Of a stretch of DNA of 5,237 nt, positions 1 to 5,165 are shown piece after piece. A model generated the notes under the pieces. The model was not told where the DNA came from. It ran no database searches and saw only the letters and a list, made by a program, of their open reading frames with translations. Position numbers and translations under genes: made by a program. The stretch spans positions 1-5,237 of the forward strand of contig CAYNLI010000147.1 of assembly GCA_964398035.1 (NCBI GenBank). The letters are read 5' to 3'. Source of the stretch: Saonia sp964398035. Its GTDB lineage: Bacteria > Bacteroidota > Bacteroidia > Flavobacteriales > Flavobacteriaceae. The stretch's first letter is position 1, and every line of letters starts with the position of its first letter.

Positions 1-204
1 ACGTAGAATTCTTCCTCTTTAGACTAACTAGAATATTTGCTTAAACACAACAATTAATTTTCACTAGTCCCCAAGTTTTATACTTGATCCGTAAAAAGCT
101 TCTTCTTGTAGGCAAACGACTTGCATAATATTTAAATTGGTAAACAAATATCGGAAAAAATCGGACGTGTCTGGAAATAAAATAAGCACGCCAAAAGCAC
201 GACG
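1..204. other. Non-coding flank with no intact gene
   Basis: This stretch downstream of the tRNA-Asn terminator holds no reading frame of convincing length on either strand. It is AT-rich. It contains a 20-codon minus-strand frame (64-126, listed separately) and short direct repeats: ATCGGA at 150-155 and 160-165, and AAGCACG at 184-190 and 195-201. A near match to the Bacteroidota -7 element (GATATTTG on the minus strand, 145-152) lies about 20 bases upstream of that short frame. The region could be the degraded edge of an inserted element next to the tRNA, or plain intergenic DNA. Sequence to the left of the window would be needed to tell. Confidence 0.6.
64..126 (-). pseudogene. Possible remnant of a small Bacteroidota helix-turn-helix protein gene (N-terminus only)
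   Basis: Reading the minus strand from the ATG at 124-126 gives 20 codons and then TAG at 64-66. The peptide begins MQVVCLQEEAFY and continues GSSIKLGD. From memory, the first twelve residues resemble the N-terminus of small helix-turn-helix DNA-binding proteins (M-x-V-x-C/T-x-x-E-x-A-F-Y) that are common in Bacteroidota accessory DNA, usually about 90-110 residues long. After residue 12 the likeness stops, and no HTH segment can be read in any minus-strand frame up to the window edge. A truncated gene fits this. The match is short and made from memory, so a chance frame or a short leader peptide remains possible. It is oriented like the tRNA and lies just beyond its terminator. Confidence 0.3.
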
Positions 205-248
205 AAAAAATAAAATCAGATAATCACTATGTGTAATTATCTGATTTT
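205..248 (-). terminator. Intrinsic terminator of tRNA-Asn
   Basis: A perfect 13-bp inverted repeat (arms 212-224 and 236-248) encloses an 11-nt loop that can form an extra CAC/GTG pairing. Read on the minus strand, the stem is followed by one A and then six T (complement of 205-210). The stem starts only 4 bases after the tRNA 3' end at 252, so it terminates the tRNA transcript. The stem is AT-rich but long, as expected in an AT-rich genome. Confidence 0.85.
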
Positions 249-251
249 TAG

Positions 252-325
252 CTCCTCCTCTAGGGCTCGAACCTAGGACCCTCTGATTAACAGTCAGATG
301 CTCTAACCAACTGAGCTAAGGAGGA
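252..325 (-). tRNA. tRNA-Asn (anticodon GUU)
   Basis: The minus strand folds as a complete cloverleaf of 74 nt. The acceptor stem is TCCTCCT (complement of 319-325) paired with AGGAGGA (complement of 253-259), with discriminator G at 252. The anticodon stem TCTGA/TCAGA flanks the loop CTGTTAA, which places anticodon GTT at 289-291 and so reads AAC/AAU. The T arm is CTAGG-TTCGAGC-CCTAG with perfect pairing, and the D arm carries the usual TAGCTCAGTTGGTTAGA sequence. The 3' CCA is not encoded: the bases after the discriminator read C-T-A. The gene has its own promoter upstream and a terminator immediately downstream, so it is probably a single-gene transcription unit. Confidence 0.97.
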
Positions 326-333
326 AAATAATG

Positions 334-351
334 CGCCTAATACGCTAGGCG
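334..351 (-). other. Hairpin in the 5' leader of pre-tRNA-Asn
   Basis: CGCCTA (334-339) and TAGGCG (346-351) form a perfect 6-bp inverted repeat around a 6-nt loop. It lies between the predicted tRNA promoter and the mature 5' end, beginning at about the predicted transcription start, so it would cap the 5' leader that RNase P removes. There is no T-run after it on either strand, so it does not look like a terminator for rseP. Confidence 0.45.
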
Positions 352-355
352 GGTG

Positions 356-387
356 CAAATATAAACGTATTTTTCAAATCCCCCAAA
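356..387 (-). promoter_or_regulatory. Promoter of tRNA-Asn (Bacteroidota type)
   Basis: On the minus strand, TTTG (384-387) is followed after 20 bases by TATATTTG (356-363). This matches the Bacteroidota primary-sigma consensus TTTG-N19/20-TAnnTTTG at both elements and in spacing, making it the best promoter in the window. The expected start is near 349-351, about 25 nt before the mature tRNA. It lies in the 80-bp gap between the rseP stop codon and the tRNA. Confidence 0.75.
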
Positions 388-405
388 CAAAAAAAGAGGG
401 TTTTA

Positions 406-1761
406 TTATTTAAAAAGCCATTTGTACACATCATTGCCATTTGCAAATAATAATAAGGCTATCAATAAGAAGAAACCTACCATTTGTGCATTCTCTAAAA
501 ATTTATCGCTTGGCTTTCTTCCAGTAACCATTTCATACAATAAAAACACCACATGGCCACCATCTAATGCTGGTATGGGCAATATGTTCATAAAGGCCAA
601 AATAATGGATATAAAGGCTGTTGAACTCCAAAATCTAGGCCAGTCCCATGTATCTGGATACAAGCCCGCTATGGCAGCAAATCCGCCAACACCTTTATAA
701 GCACCGGTAGAAGGGTTAAAAATTTTCTTCATTTGCTTTACATAGCCCGTAAGTGTATTCCAACCCTTATCAATTCCTGCAGGAATAGATTCCATAAAAG
801 TATATTCTACCTCCTCTACTTTAAGCAATCCTCTTTCTTCATACTCTTCAAGAGTTATGTCTTTTAAGGCGACCCCTAATTTTGCATCCCCAGTAACCTT
901 TAAGTTAAAAGTTTCAGAACTTTGACCATCACGCTTTACTGTAACATCAATGTTTTCTCCCTTAAATTTTTCTAAAAAGGTGATGACCTCATCTACATAG
1001 GTTACACTCTTGCCATTAATAGCAATAACCTCGTCATCCTCTTTTAAAAGAATATCAGAATTTGGAGAATCCTTAGAAACTTCCTTGATTATAAAAGGTT
1101 TTCTTATTCCTAAAAAACGAATTTTGTCCTCATCTTCCAAAAGAGTGGCTATAAAATCCACAGGAATTTCTTTTTCAATAACATTGCCATTTCTTTGAAT
1201 GGTAATGTTATTGCCATTCACTAACTCCAACGGCAGGCTACCAAATTTTTTAATCTTCTGCCCATCTATGGCAACAATTTTATCGCCAGTCTGTATTCCC
1301 AATTTATCGCCAATGGTCTTTTCTGTCACCCAGACACCATCCTTTAAACTATCTACAGGAATAAATTCGTCTCCATAAGAATACGCCATTCCTATATAAA
1401 TGATAACCGCCAAAATAAAATTCACGGTTACACCACCTAACATTATAATCAATCTTTGCCAAGCTGGTTTACTTCTAAACTCCCAAGGTTTGGGTTCTTC
1501 CTTCATGGCTTCAGTATCCATGCTCTCATCGATCATTCCAGCAATCTTTACATAACCTCCCAAAGGCAACCAGCCAATTCCATATTCAGTCTCGCCTATT
1601 TTCTTTTTAAAAAGAGAGAATTTTATATCAAAAAATAAATAGAATTTCTCTACTCTGGTTTTGAATATTTTTGCGGGAATAAAATGTCCCAACTCATGCA
1701 GAACAATTAAAAGGGAAAGGCTTAAGAAAAATTGTATAACCTGTATTACTATAGGACTCAT
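406..1761 (-). CDS. rseP: RIP metalloprotease RseP (site-2 protease family, M50)
   Basis: Inner-membrane zinc protease that cuts transmembrane segments of substrates such as anti-sigma factors during regulated intramembrane proteolysis. Numbered from the chosen ATG (451 aa; E. coli RseP is 450): the zinc motif HELGH is at 22-26 in the first membrane helix, WLPLGGYVKI at 64-73, a second helix at about 104-127, two PDZ domains at about 140-220 and 222-300 (GIQTGDKIVAIDG and EDDEVIAINGKSV), the third metal ligand in NILPIPALDGG (392-402, D400), and a final helix at about 426-443. All catalytic residues are present, so the enzyme should be active. A GTG at 1785 would add 8 residues, but it overlaps the -7 element of the predicted promoter (1785-1792), so transcripts should start downstream of it. 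I therefore chose the ATG at 1761, which also fits the family N-terminus. No terminator is clear after the stop. Substrates are unknown; FecR-like anti-sigma factors are a reasonable guess in this phylum. Confidence 0.95.
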   Translation of the reverse strand: MSPIVIQVIQFFLSLSLLIVLHELGHFIPAKIFKTRVEKFYLFFDIKFSLFKKKIGETEYGIGWLPLGGYVKIAGMIDESMDTEAMKEEPKPWEFRSKPAWQRLIIMLGGVTVNFILAVIIYIGMAYSYGDEFIPVDSLKDGVWVTEKTIGDKLGIQTGDKIVAIDGQKIKKFGSLPLELVNGNNITIQRNGNVIEKEIPVDFIATLLEDEDKIRFLGIRKPFIIKEVSKDSPNSDILLKEDDEVIAINGKSVTYVDEVITFLEKFKGENIDVTVKRDGQSSETFNLKVTGDAKLGVALKDITLEEYEERGLLKVEEVEYTFMESIPAGIDKGWNTLTGYVKQMKKIFNPSTGAYKGVGGFAAIAGLYPDTWDWPRFWSSTAFISIILAFMNILPIPALDGGHVVFLLYEMVTGRKPSDKFLENAQMVGFFLLIALLLFANGNDVYKWLFK

Positions 1762-1784
1762 ATATTTTATAAAATTAAAACGCA

Positions 1785-1792
1785 CAAAAATA
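1785..1792 (-). promoter_or_regulatory. Predicted rseP promoter, -7 element
   Basis: The minus strand reads TATTTTTG, a full match to TAnnTTTG. A start at about 1778-1780 would leave a 17-19 nt leader before the ATG at 1761. The -33 region (about 1812-1816) is only a T-rich CTTTTTT stretch, so that half is weak. The element overlaps the alternative GTG start codon at 1785, which argues against use of that codon. Confidence 0.5.
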
Positions 1793-1805
1793 CATTTTTA
1801 GGTGG

Positions 1806-1846
1806 TCTTAAAAAAGGAAACTATTGAGCACCACTCCTTTTTAAGA
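1806..1846. repeat. Imperfect inverted repeat in the rseP/SCO divergent intergenic region
   Basis: The arm TCTTAAAAAAGGA (1806-1818) is complementary to TCCTTTTTAAGA (1835-1846): 12 pairs with one extra A in the left arm, around a 16-nt loop. A competing pairing GTGGT (1802-1806) with ACCAC (1830-1834) overlaps it. No gene ends here in either direction, so it is not a terminator. It covers the expected -33 region of the rseP promoter, so a protein-binding site or operator is possible. This is inference from position only. Confidence 0.5.
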
Positions 1847-1899
1847 AACATTTGGCACCAAAATGCATTTAATTCTTTTAACAATCCCAAATGCTACAG

Positions 1900-1907
1900 T
1901 ACCTTTG
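1900..1907 (+). promoter_or_regulatory. Predicted promoter of the SCO gene, -7 element
   Basis: TACCTTTG matches TAnnTTTG exactly. About 20 bases upstream the sequence is CTTTT (1875-1879), only a partial -33 match. Transcription would start near 1912-1914, only 6-8 nt before the ATG at 1920, predicting an almost leaderless mRNA. Confidence 0.55.
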
Positions 1908-1919
1908 CAATAAAAAAGT

Positions 1920-2594
1920 ATGCTTTCCTTTTTTAGCAAATACAAGTTTTTTGGAATTGTATTCTTTATACTTTCAGCAATTATTCTCTCATTGTTCTAT
2001 AATGCGCTGCAACCAAAAAAAATCTTACCCATTTACAACCCAGCTATGGTAAACTCAGAATTAGTGGACAGCACCATACGCTATATTAAAAAATACCATA
2101 CCATTTCCGATTTTTCTTTGACCAACCAAAATGGAAAGACCATTACCCAAAAAGATTATGAAGATAAAATCTATGTAGCGGACTTCTTTTTTACCACCTG
2201 CCCTACCATATGCCCTATAATGACCAAAAACATGGCAGTTTTTCAACAACATATTATAAACGATGATGATGTGCTTTTGCTTTCCCATTCCGTTACCCCA
2301 CAAATAGATTCCGTTGCCCAACTTAAAAAATACGCTTTAGAGAAAGGGGTCGTAGATCGTAAATGGAACTTGGTCACCGGTGATAAAAAACAAATCTACG
2401 AACTGGCCAGAAAATCCTATCTAGCTGTTAAAACCGATGGTGATGGCGGCCCATATGATATGATACACACAGAAAATTTTATTCTAGTGGACAAAAAACG
2501 TAGAATTAGAGGGTTTTATGATGGCACTAAGGAAGAAGACATTGAAAAACTTCTCGAAGATTTAAAAATTCTGAAAGCTTCATACAAAGAATAA
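1920..2594 (+). CDS. SCO1/SenC family membrane-anchored thioredoxin-fold protein
   Basis: SCO proteins bind copper and/or act as thiol-disulfide reductants in assembly of the CuA centre of cytochrome c oxidase, facing the periplasm. The 224-aa product has a basic N-terminus and one membrane segment (about residues 9-30) acting as an uncleaved anchor, then a thioredoxin fold. The family motif CPTIC supplies the metal/redox cysteines C94 and C98, preceded by DFFFTTC. The third copper ligand corresponds to H183 in MIHTENF, and the DGDGGPYDM stretch before it is typical of the family in this phylum. The ATG at 1920 is kept because the next in-frame Met (residue 43) would remove the anchor. It is divergent from rseP and upstream of feoA by 90 bp, with a separate promoter in that gap and no clear terminator between. 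No oxidase genes are in the window, so a role in cytochrome oxidase assembly is a family-based inference. Confidence 0.92.
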   Translation: MLSFFSKYKFFGIVFFILSAIILSLFYNALQPKKILPIYNPAMVNSELVDSTIRYIKKYHTISDFSLTNQNGKTITQKDYEDKIYVADFFFTTCPTICPIMTKNMAVFQQHIINDDDVLLLSHSVTPQIDSVAQLKKYALEKGVVDRKWNLVTGDKKQIYELARKSYLAVKTDGDGGPYDMIHTENFILVDKKRRIRGFYDGTKEEDIEKLLEDLKILKASYKE

Positions 2595-2647
2595 TTTTCA
2601 GCAATAGATTTCACTGTCATTTGCCCATTTAATTCAGTTTTTTCATT

Positions 2648-2655
2648 TACTTTTG
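2648..2655 (+). promoter_or_regulatory. Predicted feo operon promoter, -7 element
   Basis: TACTTTTG matches TAnnTTTG. The nearest upstream TTTG (2620-2623) is 24 bases away, longer than the usual 19-20, so the -33 assignment is uncertain. The expected start at about 2660-2662 falls on the first base of the adjacent palindrome and leaves a leader of about 23 nt before the TTG start at 2685. Confidence 0.5.
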
Positions 2656-2660
2656 TCTCT

Positions 2661-2683
2661 ACTTATATTTAATCTAAATAAGT
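2661..2683. promoter_or_regulatory. Palindromic candidate operator in front of feoA (metal-responsive repressor site?)
   Basis: The 23-bp element has half-sites ACTTATATTTA (2661-2671) and TCTAAATAAGT (2673-2683) around a central A. Compared with the reverse complement of the right half, 8 of 11 positions match, with the outer six (ACTTAT/ATAAGT, reading ACTTAT on both arms) perfect. It lies between the predicted transcription start and the feoA start codon, where a bound repressor would block transcription. Ferrous iron operons are commonly controlled by Fur or DtxR/MntR-type repressors, and the TCTAAAT half-site is compatible with the latter in AT-rich genomes. Which protein binds cannot be told from this window. 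No similar site precedes the SCO gene. Confidence 0.5.
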
Positions 2684-2684
2684 A

Positions 2685-2930
2685 TTGAGTACTACTGTAG
2701 CACATTTAAAAAAAGGACAAAAGGGAATCATTAAAGATTTTACCCAAGACATTCTTCCCATTAAATTATTGGAATTGGGCTGTTTGCCTGGCAATGTTGT
2801 AGAGCTTATACAAATAGCACCTTTAAAGGATCCCGTTTATATTAATGTGAACGGAACACATATTGCCATACGCAAATCTGTTGCCGATCAGATTGAAATA
2901 GAAATCATTGATGAAACTCAAAAGGGATGA
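2685..2930 (+). CDS. feoA: Ferrous iron transport protein A (FeoA, SH3-like)
   Basis: FeoA is a small cytoplasmic SH3-like protein needed for Fe(II) uptake by FeoB, thought to bind it or tune its activity. The 81-aa product fits the family length of about 75-85 residues and has its hallmarks: an N-terminal L-K-K-G-Q-K-G-x-I segment (8-16), the LLELGCLPGNVVELIQ turn (about 28-43) corresponding to the usual L-x-x-x-G-x-x-x-G-x-x-V/I core, P-L-K-D-P-V-Y and the closing I-A-I-R-K segment (about 61-65). The start is TTG at 2685. An in-frame TAA at 2679-2681 rules out a longer protein, and no ATG or GTG occurs before the conserved core, so TTG is effectively the only possible start. No Shine-Dalgarno is visible. 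The stop overlaps the feoB start (ATGA at 2927-2930), indicating co-transcription and probably translational coupling. It is a separate gene here, not fused to FeoB as in some Bacteroidota. Confidence 0.93.
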   Translation: MSTTVAHLKKGQKGIIKDFTQDILPIKLLELGCLPGNVVELIQIAPLKDPVYINVNGTHIAIRKSVADQIEIEIIDETQKG

Positions 2931-5164
2931 GCAAACAAATCAATGTTGCACTTATAGGGAACCCAAATACAGGAAAAACATCTGTTTTCAACAAACTCAC
3001 TGGGCTTAACCAAAAAGTAGGGAATTACCCTGGAATCACTGTAGAAAAAAAACAAGGTGTCTGTAAATTACCCAGAGGTTTAAAGGCTCATATTATTGAC
3101 CTACCCGGCACTTATAGCCTTAATACCACTTCTTTGGATGAAAGTGTGGTGGTAGAACTGCTTTTAAACAAGAACGATAAAGATTATCCTGATGTGGCCG
3201 TGGTCATAAGTGACGTGGAAAACCTAAAACGTAACTTACTTCTCTTTACACAAATAAAAGATTTAAGGATTCCCACACTTTTGGTCATCAACATGGCAGA
3301 TAGAATGTCCAAAAAAGGAATTACACTGGATATTCCATTGATGGAAGAAAAGCTAGATACTAAAATAGCTCTAATCAGTACTAGAAAAGGAACAGGGATA
3401 GATGTACTTAAAACACTAATTACAGATTATAGAAGTCTATCAGTCACTCCAAATATAGACACTTCGGTCATTGCCCCAGAATATTTTGAACAACTAAAAA
3501 AGACCTTTCCCAATCAAGACCTTTATAAGTTGTGGTTGGTCATTACCCAAGATGTTAATTTTACTTCTATTGATAAAAAGCAAATAGACGACGCATCGTC
3601 CATTACAACAAAATCCAAAACAACCCTTAAAAGATTACAGCATAAAGAAACTGTTCTACGCTATCAATTTATAAATAACTTTCTTAAAGATGGGTATAAG
3701 GTTGACCTTAACGCCGCAAAAGGAATTAGGGCGTCATTGGACAAAATTCTCACCCATAAGGTCTTTGGTTATCTTATTTTCTTTTTGATTTTGCTCACCA
3801 TATTCCAAGCCATATATGATTGGACCAGTTATCCCATGGATTTTATTGAAGCCTCTTTTGCTTCTGCAACCGAGTGGGTCAAAAATACATTGCCCCCTGG
3901 AGTTCTAACCGATTTAATTGCCGAAGGAATTTTAGCCGGTATTGGCGGTATTGTCATTTTTGTACCACAAATTGCCTTTTTGTTCTTGTTCATTTCACTA
4001 CTGGAGGAAACAGGATATATGAGCAGGGTGGTATTTTTAATGGATCGGTTGATGCGACCTTTAGGGTTGAGCGGTAAAAGTGTAGTGCCCCTAATTTCTG
4101 GAACAGCTTGTGCCATACCTGCTATAATGGCCACCCGAACGATAGAAAATTGGAAAGAACGATTGATTACCATCTTGGTAACACCATTCACTACCTGTTC
4201 TGCAAGGTTGCCGGTATATTTAATCATAATTACATTGGTGATACCCGAAGGGCGCTTTTTTGGATTAAGCTACCAAGCATTGACACTAATGCTTTTATAC
4301 CTTATCGGTTTTGGCGCTGCTATAGTTTCTGCCATGATTCTGAACAAAATCTTAAAAATCAGAAATAAAACATTCTTTGTAATTGAAATGCCCAATTACA
4401 AATTGCCCTTGTTTAAAAATGTTGCCATCACAGTATTGGAAAAAACAAAAAGTTTTGTTTTGGGTGCAGGAAAAATCATTTTGGCCATTTCAATTGTATT
4501 ATGGTTTTTAGGCTCCAACGGATTCTCCAATGAATTTAAAAATGCAGAATCCATAGTAAAAAATAAGATTGAGACACAAGGCCTATCAGAGTATAACAAA
4601 ACCAATATTGCCAATAATTTACTGATCTATAAAAAAAGTCTACAGGACAGTATTGCAAAAAAGGTGTATGTCATTGATGCTAAATCTGTTTTAGATTCTC
4701 TTACCACAAGAGAGTCTACACTCTTTAAAAAAGCGCAGAACGAGGAAATTGCTGGGTACAAACTGGAAAAATCATATATAGGGTATATGGGCAAAGCCAT
4801 AGAACCTATGGTAAAACCTTTGGGGTACGACTGGAAAATAGGAATAGCCTTGATTACATCCTTTGCAGCAAGAGAGGTCTTTGTGGGTACATTGGCCACT
4901 ATTTATAGCGTGGGCAGTGATGAAGGTGAAACCATTACAAACAGAATGGCGGCAGAAGTAAACGCCGATACCAAAAAGCCGTTGTTCAATTTGGCCTCTG
5001 GTATTTCTTTATTGCTTTTTTATGCATTTGCCATGCAATGTATGGGCACCTTGGCCATTGTAAAACGGGAAACCAATAGTTGGAAATGGCCAATCTTACA
5101 ATTAGTCCTTATGAGTGGTTTTGCCTATATTGTTTCTTTAATAGCATATCAAATATTAAAATAG
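2927..5164 (+). CDS. feoB: Ferrous iron transporter FeoB (G-protein-coupled membrane permease)
   Basis: FeoB is the inner-membrane Fe(II) importer. The 745-aa protein begins with a cytoplasmic GTPase domain in which all motifs are intact: G1 GNPNTGKT (11-18), G2 T38 within GNYPGITVE, G3 DLPG (58-61), G4 NMAD (122-125) and G5 near STR (151-153). A helical regulatory spacer follows (about 180-265), then the membrane domain from about 279. The two Gate repeats are recognisable: the first around SGTACAIPAIMATRTI with C395, the second around TTCSARLPVY with C424. Further helices lie at about 445-470, 505-528, 630-655, 685-705 and 720-742. Residues about 533-614 form an unusually large hydrophilic, Lys/Asn/Glu-rich loop before SYIGYMGKAIEP. 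The ATG overlaps the feoA stop, with an AAAGGG stretch directly before it. The next gene starts one base after the stop. Regulation probably comes from the palindrome before feoA. Confidence 0.97.
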   Translation: MSKQINVALIGNPNTGKTSVFNKLTGLNQKVGNYPGITVEKKQGVCKLPRGLKAHIIDLPGTYSLNTTSLDESVVVELLLNKNDKDYPDVAVVISDVENLKRNLLLFTQIKDLRIPTLLVINMADRMSKKGITLDIPLMEEKLDTKIALISTRKGTGIDVLKTLITDYRSLSVTPNIDTSVIAPEYFEQLKKTFPNQDLYKLWLVITQDVNFTSIDKKQIDDASSITTKSKTTLKRLQHKETVLRYQFINNFLKDGYKVDLNAAKGIRASLDKILTHKVFGYLIFFLILLTIFQAIYDWTSYPMDFIEASFASATEWVKNTLPPGVLTDLIAEGILAGIGGIVIFVPQIAFLFLFISLLEETGYMSRVVFLMDRLMRPLGLSGKSVVPLISGTACAIPAIMATRTIENWKERLITILVTPFTTCSARLPVYLIIITLVIPEGRFFGLSYQALTLMLLYLIGFGAAIVSAMILNKILKIRNKTFFVIEMPNYKLPLFKNVAITVLEKTKSFVLGAGKIILAISIVLWFLGSNGFSNEFKNAESIVKNKIETQGLSEYNKTNIANNLLIYKKSLQDSIAKKVYVIDAKSVLDSLTTRESTLFKKAQNEEIAGYKLEKSYIGYMGKAIEPMVKPLGYDWKIGIALITSFAAREVFVGTLATIYSVGSDEGETITNRMAAEVNADTKKPLFNLASGISLLLFYAFAMQCMGTLAIVKRETNSWKWPILQLVLMSGFAYIVSLIAYQILK

Positions 5165-5165
5165 C

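Noticed and set aside
1..251. Second copy of the tRNA-Asn 3' end as an attachment-site repeat
   Set aside because: I searched by eye for the T-arm/acceptor sequence (TTCGAGCCCTAG) in the flank and found none. Any direct repeat would have to lie outside the window.
376..404. Possible rseP terminator hairpin (AAATCCC against GGGTTTT)
   Set aside because: The pairing has a mismatch and a long loop, and on the minus strand it is not followed by a T-run. It also overlaps the tRNA promoter's -33 element.
422..700. 92-codon open frame on the plus strand
   Set aside because: It is antisense to the C-terminal part of rseP, including the conserved LDGG motif. No start context or family resemblance.
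2061..2321. 86-codon open frame on the minus strand
   Set aside because: It is antisense to the SCO gene across its CPTIC motif region, so it is a shadow of real coding sequence, with no promoter element of its own.
2595..2660. Terminator after the SCO gene
   Set aside because: No stem of useful length followed by a T-run is visible. The TTTTTT at 2638-2643 lacks a preceding hairpin.
3829..4227. 132-codon open frame on the minus strand
   Set aside because: It lies wholly antisense to the conserved membrane domain of FeoB, which has clear family motifs in the plus frame. The antisense translation resembles no family and is low in recognisable structure.
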